Numbered from the stretch's first letter, positions 1 through 6,318 are shown. The stretch is DNA of 6,758 nucleotides from Syntrophobacterales bacterium (GCA_021159265.1 JAGGSD010000304.1:1-6758); one strand, 5' to 3'. Translations and numbers: made by a program. Notes: generated by a model not told the origin, from the letters alone.

Positions 1-18
1 AAGTTACTTTCCATTATA

Positions 19-35
19 ATGCCGTAAAACGGCAT
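19..35. repeat. Perfect 7-bp palindrome at left edge
   Basis: ATGCCGT (19-25) and ACGGCAT (29-35) are perfect inverted arms around an AAA loop. A GC patch and a run of five T follow at 37-48, so it could end a transcript arriving from the left, but the T run is not directly next to the stem. An alternative pairing, GTAAAA (24-29) with TTTTAC (45-50), competes with it. It is best seen as part of a dispersed repeat unit that continues to about position 61. Confidence 0.5.
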
Positions 36-40
36 AGCGG

Positions 41-61
41 GGCTTTTTACGAGACCATCAA
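41..61 (+). repeat. Dispersed repeat arm, left copy
   Basis: The core CTTTTTACGAGAC (43-55) recurs in reverse complement near the right end of the window at 6718-6738, with 18 of 21 bases matching over the aligned stretch. Both copies are followed, reading away from the core, by a CATTTGAAC block, directly at the left copy and after an extra stretch of about 25 nt at the right copy. Shared extended context points to a dispersed repeat family rather than chance. Confidence 0.55.
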
Positions 62-70
62 CATTTGAAC

Positions 71-119
71 ATTCGAATTTCGTATTTTTTTCGTATTTCG
101 ATATTCGAATTTCGTATTT
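71..119 (+). promoter_or_regulatory. Phased TTTCGTATTT boxes upstream of barrel gene
   Basis: A 17-bp direct repeat, ATTCGAATTTCGTATTT, occurs at 71-87 and 103-119, and each copy begins with the palindrome ATTCGAAT. The shorter unit TTTCGTATTT occurs three times, starting at 78, 89 and 110. The offsets of 11 and 21 bp are about one and two helical turns. The array ends 23 bp before the barrel start codon, so it could be a repressor or activator site. Similar ATTCGAA-rich sequence at 6599-6614 means it may instead be dispersed repeat debris. No -10/-35 pair is convincing here. Confidence 0.3.
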
Positions 120-128
120 ATTTTAACT

Positions 129-136
129 GGGGAGGT
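129..136 (+). promoter_or_regulatory. Strong ribosome binding site of barrel gene
   Basis: GGGGAGGT lies 6 nt before the ATG at 143. It is the strongest Shine-Dalgarno match among the plus-strand genes of this window and fixes the start of the barrel gene. Confidence 0.75.
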
Positions 137-142
137 TAAACC

Positions 143-1294
143 ATGCATTCTAAATATTATACAGTCTTCATTATTTTGGTTTTTTTTGTTACACCCTTTA
201 GCGCAGCGCTTGCCGCAGATGTCACTCTTACACCTTCATTAAACCTCAGGGGCGAATACAATGATAATATCGACTTTTCCAGAACGAACAAACAGGATGA
301 TTATATCGGGACTGTAAGCCCCGGCCTCACATTCGGCTATGCCACCGATCGTCTGGACATCGGGGCCCGAGCTGTCGTTGACGTTGTCCGGTATATGGAT
401 CAAACGAACCAAGACAATGAAAGGCAAAATTACGGTCTGGATGCATCGTATCGAATCTCTGAAAGATTAAGCATCAGGGCTAACGGTTCCTACGTGAAAG
501 ACACAACTCTCGATACGGAACTTCTCGAAACAGGCCTTGTGGAACGGCGGTCGGATCGTAAGCATTATGGCGGGGGCGGCGGTTTATCTTTTCAGATAAG
601 TGAAGTTACCGATATAGGTATCGATTACAATTACACGAAAACGGATTACGATCTCATTGATTATACCGATTCGGACGGTCATTCTGTCTCTCTCCCTTTT
701 CATTATTCATTCAATAACCGTCTCGATGTACTGACACTGAGGCCTTATTATAGAAATACAGATTCTGATGAGAACAAAGTCGACAGCTACGGTTTTTCCC
801 TTGGCATCGCTCATACATTCACCGAAACATTCACGGGCAACGTCAGCGCCGGTACAAGATACACGGAAACAGAAGATAATACAGGCAAGACTGACAATGA
901 CTGGGGCTGGGCAGCAGATGCCAGTCTGACAAAATCCTGGCAGACTGCCTCCGCAAGTTTAGGCTACTCACGTAACCTTGATTATACAGCCGAGGGAGAA
1001 CTTGTCGAAGTAAACAGATTTTCTCTGTCGACCAGTAAAATGCTGACGAACAAGTTCAGTATACGCTTAGCCGGTTCTCTCTATTTCACCAAATCGACTG
1101 GCATATCCCGAAACAGAGATACGAGATATTACACAGTGGCTCCATCACTAAACTACATGATTACAGAAAATCATTCGCTGGCGCTTGGGTACAGCTATTC
1201 AAACGAACATGATAAAATGTTGACAAATGATCAAGATCGGGACCGAAACATGGTATGGCTTACCCTGAATTTCAATTTCCCGCAAAAGTGGTAG
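143..1294 (+). CDS. Outer-membrane beta-barrel protein of an exopolysaccharide (EpsL/XrtA-type) locus
   Basis: This 383-residue protein starts with a signal peptide: a short basic N-terminus, a hydrophobic stretch at about residues 7-19 and a probable cleavage after ALA at residue 24. The mature part is a run of alternating polar/hydrophobic, aromatic-rich segments split by short Asp/Asn/Thr-rich turns, as in transmembrane beta-strands. It ends in a strand closing on Trp383, consistent with the aromatic C-terminus recognised by the BAM machinery. The early EYNDNI motif followed by a D-Y-I-x-T-V-S-P-G-L segment (about residues 38-62) is typical of the BBP2-like barrels found in PEP-CTERM/exosortase polysaccharide loci. 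Its role in export or anchoring of polymer is inferred from family and from the chain-length gene downstream. A strong ribosome site supports the start. The gap to the next gene is 263 bp, so cotranscription is likely but unproved. Confidence 0.8.
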   Translation: MHSKYYTVFIILVFFVTPFSAALAADVTLTPSLNLRGEYNDNIDFSRTNKQDDYIGTVSPGLTFGYATDRLDIGARAVVDVVRYMDQTNQDNERQNYGLDASYRISERLSIRANGSYVKDTTLDTELLETGLVERRSDRKHYGGGGGLSFQISEVTDIGIDYNYTKTDYDLIDYTDSDGHSVSLPFHYSFNNRLDVLTLRPYYRNTDSDENKVDSYGFSLGIAHTFTETFTGNVSAGTRYTETEDNTGKTDNDWGWAADASLTKSWQTASASLGYSRNLDYTAEGELVEVNRFSLSTSKMLTNKFSIRLAGSLYFTKSTGISRNRDTRYYTVAPSLNYMITENHSLALGYSYSNEHDKMLTNDQDRDRNMVWLTLNFNFPQKW

Positions 1295-1390
1295 TTTTTT
1301 GTGAATCACGGATAAATGATCAAATATTCGGCCTCGAGCATTGGTCCTGGCATCATTGTTGCTTATTAAATCTGTTACCTTAAGGTAATC

Positions 1391-1527
1391 GGCCCGTTCA
1401 GGGGAACGGGCCCTACATTCTTGTTTGACCCGTTGGGGAACGGGCCCTACATAACGTTGTATAACATGTAGGGGCCGATGCCCTCATCGGCCCGGCATTA
1501 AGAAACGGCCGTTCAAAGGAACGGGTT
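1391..1527. repeat. Cluster of four GC-rich hairpin repeats
   Basis: Four stem-loops lie in this gap. Stem 1 pairs GGCCCGTTC (1391-1399) with GAACGGGCC (1404-1412). Stem 2 pairs CCCGTT (1429-1434) with AACGGG (1439-1444). Stem 3 pairs GGGCCGATG (1472-1480) with CATCGGCCC (1485-1493). Stem 4 pairs CCGTTC (1509-1514) with GAACGG (1519-1524). Stems 1 and 2 are both followed by CCTACAT, so they are copies of one unit; stem 3 has the mirror ATGTAGG on its left. No T run follows any stem, so they are not classical terminators. They resemble REP-type elements and could affect the barrel/chain-length mRNA. Confidence 0.75.
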
Positions 1528-1557
1528 CTTCTCAATATAAATAAAGGAATATTTTTA

Positions 1558-3288
1558 ATGGAAAGTATCAATGAATTCAAAGGATTAATCAGAAGAAGGA
1601 TAAAAATTTTCCTGTTATCCGCCATACCGGTATTTATAATCGTGACTATAATAGCTTTTATACTGCCGCCGATTTTTGTTTCCAGATCAACAATTCTCAT
1701 TGAATCTCAACAGATTCCCCAGGAATATGTAAAGTCCACTGTAACAGGCTATGTGGAACAGCGTCTCCAGTCTATTACACAGCAGATTCTGAGCCGCGCT
1801 AATCTGATAAAAATTATCAATCAATTTAATCTGTACCCTGACATGGGAAAAAAATACGCCACGGAAGTAGTTCTCGCGAAAATGAGGAAAGATATTGTTC
1901 TGGAAACTATCCAGGCAGGTGGAAAAAGAGGTAGAGATGCAACCATTGCCTTTACCCTTTCATATGAAGGTAAAGACCCGACAACTGTTCAAAAGGTCGC
2001 CAATGTACTTGCTTCCCTCTACCTTGAAGCAAATCTGAAAAAAAGAGAAGCTCAGGCCACACGCACAACCGAGTTTCTGCAGCAGGAATTGAATCATATA
2101 AAAAAACAAATCGACGAATACGGAAACAAAATCACCAAATTCAAGAAAGCCCATATCGGTGAACTCCCCGAGTACAATGCCATCAATGCTCGCGCTCTGG
2201 ATCAACTGAGCCGGGATATTGACCAGGTTAATATGCAGCTTAGTTCACTCAAGGAAAGAAAGGTCTACCTCGAAGGGCAAATTGCCAATTTAGATATTTC
2301 GGGACCCGTTGTAACGGCAGGAGGAACAATCGTATCCGGGGGAACCCGGGAAGAACGTCTTAAGTCTCTTCGTTTGCAGCTTATCAACCTTCAGACCAGT
2401 TTATCTGACAAACATCCCGATATTATAAGGCTAAAAAAGGAGATCCATGAGCTGGAAGCCCAGACAGAGGAAACAAAAGTTTCTTCTGCTGATACGGAAC
2501 GGCTCAACGATTTAAAAAATCGTCTTGTAACGATGAAAGCTCAATTAGGCCCACAACATCCCGATGTTGTCAAACTTTCAAGAGAAGTGGCAAGCCTTTC
2601 CAGAAAAATACAGAACTCTGAAAAAGGCAAAACGGCATCCAGACTTGCTCAAGAGGAGAAAAACCCCGCCTATATGAGTCTCAAAACACAGATAGAATCT
2701 ATTAATATAGAGATCAATCACCTCCTTGATGAAAGATTCCGCATCAAGAAAAAAATGAACTATTATCAGAAAAAAATCGAAAACGCTCCACGTGTCGAAA
2801 AAGAATATGTCAGTCTGACCACTGATTACGAAAATGCCAAGGAAAAGTACAATGAGATCATGAGCAAGTTGATGGAGGCGCGAGTGGCCAAGGGAATGGA
2901 AGAAACCCAGCATGGTGAACGTTTCACGATCATAGAGCCGGCGGCGAAACCTGAAGCTCCCGAAAAACCCGATCGGCTTAAAATTATGCTCATGGGGCTA
3001 TTCCTCTCCTTAGGCACCGGCGCCGGTCTTGCGTTCCTTCAGGAAAACCTTGATCATTCAATAAAAACGACAACCGATCTTGACAGCCTCGGAGATGTCC
3101 CCATGTTATCAGCTATTCCTTTAATTGAAAGCGAAGCAGATATAAAACGCAGACACAAAAGGATAATTATCGCTGTTTCGCTGGTTATTGGTGTCGTATG
3201 CGCAACATTGATCATTATTCATTTTTTTATTATGCCAATTGACATCCTCTGGTTGAAAATCCAGCGGAAATTAATGATACAATTGTAA
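1558..3288 (+). CDS. Wzz/GNVR-type polysaccharide chain-length determinant (co-polymerase)
   Basis: This 576-residue inner-membrane protein would regulate polymer length in exopolysaccharide assembly. Seen in the sequence: an N-terminal Wzz domain with TM1 at about residues 17-36; a long charged coiled-coil periplasmic part (about 165-420); a GNVR-like segment (about 403-470) containing R-V-E-K-E-Y and ending in IIEPAAKPEAPEKPDR; and TM2 at about 474-494. A third hydrophobic segment (about 535-559) is followed by a basic tail. Two tandem units, residues 268-300 and 316-348, each carry a conserved HPD (286-288 and 334-336) 48 residues apart. There is no Walker A motif, so the kinase is a separate polypeptide, encoded by the next gene. 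AAAGGA at 1543-1548 lies 9 nt before the ATG. XrtA-type chain-length proteins are the closest family I recognise; the exact subfamily is uncertain. Confidence 0.88.
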   Translation: MESINEFKGLIRRRIKIFLLSAIPVFIIVTIIAFILPPIFVSRSTILIESQQIPQEYVKSTVTGYVEQRLQSITQQILSRANLIKIINQFNLYPDMGKKYATEVVLAKMRKDIVLETIQAGGKRGRDATIAFTLSYEGKDPTTVQKVANVLASLYLEANLKKREAQATRTTEFLQQELNHIKKQIDEYGNKITKFKKAHIGELPEYNAINARALDQLSRDIDQVNMQLSSLKERKVYLEGQIANLDISGPVVTAGGTIVSGGTREERLKSLRLQLINLQTSLSDKHPDIIRLKKEIHELEAQTEETKVSSADTERLNDLKNRLVTMKAQLGPQHPDVVKLSREVASLSRKIQNSEKGKTASRLAQEEKNPAYMSLKTQIESINIEINHLLDERFRIKKKMNYYQKKIENAPRVEKEYVSLTTDYENAKEKYNEIMSKLMEARVAKGMEETQHGERFTIIEPAAKPEAPEKPDRLKIMLMGLFLSLGTGAGLAFLQENLDHSIKTTTDLDSLGDVPMLSAIPLIESEADIKRRHKRIIIAVSLVIGVVCATLIIIHFFIMPIDILWLKIQRKLMIQL

Positions 3289-3300
3289 ACAATCGGATTA

Positions 3301-3337
3301 CTTCTCCCATTGAGGGGAGAGGATTAGGGTGAGGGGT
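3301..3337. repeat. GAGGGGAGAGGATTAGGGTG-type dispersed repeat
   Basis: TCTCCC (3303-3308) pairs with GGGAGA (3315-3320), followed by GGATTAGGGTGAGGGG. This wording is a familiar intergenic repeat of many proteobacterial genomes. It starts 12 bp after the chain-length stop codon. No T tract follows, so I do not call it a terminator. Confidence 0.5.
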
Positions 3338-3339
3338 GT

Positions 3340-3491
3340 ATATCAAGACCTTTGCACAACCCCTCTAATCGTCATTCCGGGCTTGACCCGGAATCCAGGG
3401 ACTGCTTGATAATACTGGATTCCGTGTCGTGCTTAGCGTGCACGGAATGACAAAAAGGCATGTTTTATAAGGTTATGCAAAGCTCTGATAT
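3340..3491. mobile_element. MITE-like 152-bp nested palindromic element
   Basis: Imperfect terminal inverted repeats bracket the element: ATATCAAGACCTTTGCACAA on the left from 3340, and on the right, in reverse complement ending at 3491, ATATCAGAGCTTTGCATAA. Inside lies a second inverted pair, GTCATTCCG (3371-3379) with CGGAATGAC (3443-3451). Within that are hairpins ATTCCGGG/CCCGGAAT (3374-3381 and 3387-3394) and ATTCCGTG/CACGGAAT (3419-3426 and 3441-3448), plus GAATCCAG/CTGGATTC (3391-3398 and 3415-3422). The inner module matches the widespread 'gtcattccgggcttgacccg' class of bacterial palindromes. It carries no ORF, so any movement would need a transposase in trans. It ends 40 bp before the kinase start. 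Confidence 0.6.
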
Positions 3492-3531
3492 CGTAACTCA
3501 AATTAATTAATATTTTTAAGGAAATATAGTC

Positions 3532-4350
3532 ATGAGTAAATTAAGAAAAGCCCTGGATAAAGCGAAAGAAGCCAGAGAGGGTCTCGCGGGAGATATTATA
3601 ATAGATGACAATATCTCATCTCCTTTGAAAACTTCGCCGATAAAGAAGCGGGAAGAACGTTTTGAAAAGATCAATCCTGCTTATCACCATACAACAATTA
3701 AGCATATCGACTTTCAAAACCTTGAAAACAACAAAATTATCTCCATCTGCCATGAAAACGCAGTTGCAGATCAGCTAAAGATTCTCCGGACCCAAATTCT
3801 CAGTCAGTTAAAGAAACTACAGGGGAACAGTCTCCTCATCACCAGTGCGAATCCCGGTGAAGGCAGAACAGTCACAGCTATTAATCTTGCCATCTCACTT
3901 TCTCAACAGATAGATGGCACTGTTCTTCTTGTAGATGCCGATCTGAGAAAACCTTCCATACATAGTCTTTTGGGGTTTGATGCCGAAAACGGTCTTTCCG
4001 ATTATCTGCGAGGCAAAGCGCAAATAGCCGATCTTCTGGTAAATCCGGGGATGCACAGACTGGTAGTTCTTCCCGGCGGCAAACCTATACCAAATTCTTC
4101 AGAGCTTTTAGGATCACCCAGGATGGAGGACCTCGTCAATGAACTGAAAGAACGTTACGCTGACAGAATTATTATTTTCGATAGCCCCCCCCTCTTGACG
4201 AGTGCCGACTCATTGGTTCTTTCTCGTTTCATCGATGGCATTTTAATAGTAGTTGAAGCGGAAAAGACCACCAGGGAGAATCTCAAACGTGCTACGGAGC
4301 TTCTACGGGATAAACCTGTTATCGGAACTATACTCAATAAAACAAAATAA
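3532..4350 (+). CDS. CpsD/CapB-type bacterial tyrosine kinase-like ATPase, atypical Walker A
   Basis: This is a 272-residue cytoplasmic P-loop protein that would partner the chain-length protein encoded just upstream; BY-kinase cycling of this kind normally controls polymer length. The N-terminal MSKLRKALDKAKEAR helix matches XrtA-type kinases. The Walker A region reads SANPGEGRT (residues 105-113), with Arg112 (codon AGA at 3865-3867) where the family has the catalytic Lys. Walker A' VDADLRKP (134-141) and Walker B IIIFDSPP (213-220) are intact. The protein stops at GTILNKTK, with no C-terminal tyrosine cluster. Activity is therefore uncertain: it may be weakly active or a regulatory pseudo-kinase. 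AAGGA at 3518-3522 lies 9 nt before the ATG. A MinD/ParA identity is unlikely because the neighbours and the N-terminus fit the BY-kinase family. Confidence 0.85.
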   Translation: MSKLRKALDKAKEAREGLAGDIIIDDNISSPLKTSPIKKREERFEKINPAYHHTTIKHIDFQNLENNKIISICHENAVADQLKILRTQILSQLKKLQGNSLLITSANPGEGRTVTAINLAISLSQQIDGTVLLVDADLRKPSIHSLLGFDAENGLSDYLRGKAQIADLLVNPGMHRLVVLPGGKPIPNSSELLGSPRMEDLVNELKERYADRIIIFDSPPLLTSADSLVLSRFIDGILIVVEAEKTTRENLKRATELLRDKPVIGTILNKTK

Positions 4351-4384
4351 TGAGCACTTAGGCCGCGCTAAGGACAAACCTCTC

Positions 4385-4475
4385 GAACGGTGGTGGACAG
4401 ATATCATTCAGAACGCAGTGTCCGTTCCCCGAAGGAGCCGGCGAAAACGGGCCGATAAGGGCATCGGCCCCTGCA
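4385..4475. repeat. Inverted copy of the hairpin module plus GAACGG/CCGTTC arms
   Basis: GGGCCGAT (4449-4456) pairs with ATCGGCCC (4463-4470). In reverse complement, 4447-4475 matches the third hairpin of the 1391-1527 cluster almost base for base (GGGGCCGATGCCCT-ATCGGCCC). Further arms GAACGG (4385-4390) and CCGTTC (4422-4427), and GAACG/CGTTC (4411-4415 and 4423-4427), precede it. It sits between the kinase and ATPase genes. Confidence 0.65.
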
Positions 4476-4499
4476 AATACAAAAGAAGGGAGCAATCCG

Positions 4500-4505
4500 T
4501 ATAAT
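4500..4505 (+). promoter_or_regulatory. Possible -10 element of an internal promoter
   Basis: A perfect TATAAT lies 33 bp before the ATPase start codon. The expected -35 position (4477-4483) holds only ATACAA/TACAAA, a weak match to TTGACA, and there is no TG extension. If used, the 5' leader would be about 27 nt. It would let the ATPase gene be expressed independently of the repeat-filled gap upstream. Confidence 0.3.
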
Positions 4506-4538
4506 CTGAGAAATCTGTGGATTCAAAAAGTTTAGCAC

Positions 4539-5714
4539 ATGTACAAATCATTTTACGGCTTCAAAGAGAAACCCTTTAATCTTACACCGGACCCCGATTA
4601 CTTATTCATGAGTCGCGGCCATGAAGAAGTATATACCCATCTCGAATACGCCATCAGAGAAAACAAGGGATTCATTGTAATCACGGGAGAAATCGGCTCC
4701 GGCAAAACAACGCTGATTAATTTTCTCTTACGCAAACTGAAGTCAACTATCCAGGTCGCCGTTGTTAATCAAACCATTGTTAGTCCTAAACAATTTATAA
4801 AAATGGTCTGCCAGGAATTTGAACTTTCCGTAAATGCCATGGATAAAGCTAAAATGCTTGATGTTTTTCACGAATTTTTACTAAAACAATTCGCCGAAAA
4901 TAGGCGCGTCACATTGATAATCGACGAGTCTCAAAATCTACCGGATAAAACAATTGAAGAAATAAGATTACTTTCGAATCTGGAATCCGAAAAACATCAT
5001 TTAATACAGATTTTGCTCGTTGGGCAACCTGAATTAAAATATAAGCTTCAACAGAAAAATCTGGAGCAGTTCATACAGAGAGTTACTGTTTACTGGCATC
5101 TGGGCGGTCTCGACAAAGATGAATTGAATCAATATATTCGTCACCGGTTATGGGTTGCGGGGACAGAAAACCTTGATATTTTTGATCAGGAAGCCGTTGA
5201 AGCTTTACACAAGTACTCCAGAGGAATTCCCCGGCTTATTAACATCTTGTGTGATGCCGCCCTTGTTCATGGCTATGCCGACGAATTAAAGGTCATTGGC
5301 AAAAATGTAATTAACGAAGTAGTAAATATCAGAGATATAGGTGGAATTTTTACTAAAAGTATAAAACATGGAAGGGAAACACGCCACTCTTCTTCTAAAA
5401 AAGACCCCCTTAAACAATTAGATCATCGGATACAAACCATCGAAAAGAAAATTGATCTATTTGAAAAAATCTTTGCTAACTTAAATCAATCATTAGAAAC
5501 CTTTTCTTCTGCTAAAAAAAAGAGGGACAAGCTCATTCTTGAACTCACAACAATGTTAAAACAGAGCATGGAAAGTCAAACAAAGCTGATGTTGGAAATC
5601 ATTGAGTTAAAACATAAACAAAATGGGGGTGGCGTTATCAATCATTCAAGCAGCCCGGCAACGCCCGTATCATATCCATCTCCAAACCAATCCCAGCACA
5701 ATTCCAAGGATTAG
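4539..5714 (+). CDS. XrtA/ExeA-type AAA+ ATPase of a polysaccharide locus
   Basis: This 391-residue protein opens with MYKSFYGFKEKPFNLTPDP, the hallmark start of ExeA-like ATPases that accompany XrtA polysaccharide loci; this supports the ATG at 4539 although no Shine-Dalgarno is visible near it. Walker A is GEIGSGKT (residues 50-57) and Walker B TLIIDE (125-130). LLVGQPEL (159-166) is a likely sensor-1 strand, and YSRGIPRLINILCD (about 229-242) a sensor-2-like segment. After about residue 275 a charged, helix-forming region (about 285-360) looks like a coiled coil, followed by a Ser/Pro/Asn-rich tail. ExeA-type proteins couple ATP hydrolysis to envelope assembly; the precise role in XrtA loci is not established. 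The last 15 codons, including the stop, overlap the convergent regulator gene. Confidence 0.85.
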   Translation: MYKSFYGFKEKPFNLTPDPDYLFMSRGHEEVYTHLEYAIRENKGFIVITGEIGSGKTTLINFLLRKLKSTIQVAVVNQTIVSPKQFIKMVCQEFELSVNAMDKAKMLDVFHEFLLKQFAENRRVTLIIDESQNLPDKTIEEIRLLSNLESEKHHLIQILLVGQPELKYKLQQKNLEQFIQRVTVYWHLGGLDKDELNQYIRHRLWVAGTENLDIFDQEAVEALHKYSRGIPRLINILCDAALVHGYADELKVIGKNVINEVVNIRDIGGIFTKSIKHGRETRHSSSKKDPLKQLDHRIQTIEKKIDLFEKIFANLNQSLETFSSAKKKRDKLILELTTMLKQSMESQTKLMLEIIELKHKQNGGGVINHSSSPATPVSYPSPNQSQHNSKD

Positions 5715-6149
5715 CCAGATCGGAATAGAGATAATCAGTCCCCACATCAGTCCATTTACATTTTTCAGTGACTTTTCCAAATTTCTGGCATATAAACCTC
5801 TTTCAAGTTTTATTTTCACATCTTCAAATTTGAAAGGCTTGGTAACATAATCATACGCTCCGGCTTTTATTGCTTCGATCGCACTTTCAATACTTGGATA
5901 TCCTGTGATCATTAAAAATACAACATTCGTATCCTTTTGCCTTATTTGCTTCAATAATTCCATACCATCCATTTTCGGCATCATAAGATCTGAAATAACA
6001 CTATCGAATTTACCGGGTATGAATTTCTGAAGCGCATCTTCACCGCTATCAGCCGTTACCACAACATATCCAATGTTCGCCAGGTATTCTTTTAATACAG
6101 TGCGCACACTTTCTTCATCGTCTACAATCAATATATTTCCTCTAATCAT
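5670..6149 (-). CDS. Receiver-only response regulator with C-terminal membrane helix
   Basis: This 159-residue protein has a full receiver domain at residues 1-122: acidic pair Asp10/Asp11, phospho-acceptor Asp54 in ISDLMMPKMDG, Thr82 in MITGYPS and Lys104 in VTKPF. No DNA-binding or enzymatic output domain follows. Instead a linker helix (about 107-130) leads to a strongly hydrophobic segment at about residues 134-156, ending in RWI, which reads as one transmembrane helix. Phosphorylation would then act at the membrane, perhaps through a partner; its sensor kinase is not in the window. The start at 6149 is supported by an AAGGGGGG ribosome site on the minus strand (6153-6160). It converges on the ATPase gene and overlaps its end by 45 bp. 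The link to polysaccharide assembly is inference from position only. Confidence 0.85.
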   Translation of the reverse strand: MIRGNILIVDDEESVRTVLKEYLANIGYVVVTADSGEDALQKFIPGKFDSVISDLMMPKMDGMELLKQIRQKDTNVVFLMITGYPSIESAIEAIKAGAYDYVTKPFKFEDVKIKLERGLYARNLEKSLKNVNGLMWGLIISIPIWLILGIVLGLVWRWI

Positions 6150-6182
6150 GATCCCCCCTTAGTGTCGTGTCTAGTATCGAGT

Positions 6183-6279
6183 GTCATTGCGAGCGAAGCG
6201 AAGCAATCTCCTGCTATCGAAAGCTAACTTGGCATAATCCAAGAGAAGAGATTGCCACGGCCTTCGGCCTCGCAATGAC
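6183..6279. repeat. 'gtcattgcgag' palindromic dispersed repeat
   Basis: GTCATTGCGAG (6183-6193) pairs with CTCGCAATGAC (6269-6279), and inside it GCAATCTC (6203-6210) pairs with GAGATTGC (6248-6255). This is a widely seen bacterial intergenic palindrome. A further half unit, GTCATTGC, sits at 6292-6299. It lies immediately upstream of the regulator gene on the minus strand, so it is either in its leader or around its promoter. The frame reading CERSEAISC across it is repeat-derived. Confidence 0.7.
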
Positions 6280-6318
6280 GAAAGCTTGTGCGTCATTGCA
6301 AGCTTGCCACGACGCTGG

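Noticed and set aside
14..20. TATAAT at 15-20 as a promoter for the barrel gene
   Set aside because: The -35 region would fall outside the window, and the hexamer overlaps the palindrome of a dispersed repeat.
1391..1527. CRISPR array or rho-independent terminators
   Set aside because: The units are hairpins of unequal spacing and length with no unique spacers, and no T tract follows the stems.
1413..1700. 95-residue minus-strand ORF
   Set aside because: It is made of the hairpin repeats plus the antisense of the chain-length gene's first codons and has no recognisable domain.
4360..4440. Resemblance to a c-di-GMP (GEMM) riboswitch around GGACAAACC
   Set aside because: Only a short GACAAACC-like string matches; the paired stems and the second conserved segment are absent, and the arms fit the repeat family better.
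4253..4504. 83-residue plus-strand ORF spanning the kinase end and the gap
   Set aside because: It is out of frame with the kinase, basic and repeat-derived. It also does not restore a tyrosine-rich tail, so a frameshifted kinase end is not supported.
5623..5850. 75-residue plus-strand ORF
   Set aside because: It overlaps the ATPase tail and runs antisense to the regulator gene, whose receiver motifs are unmistakable.
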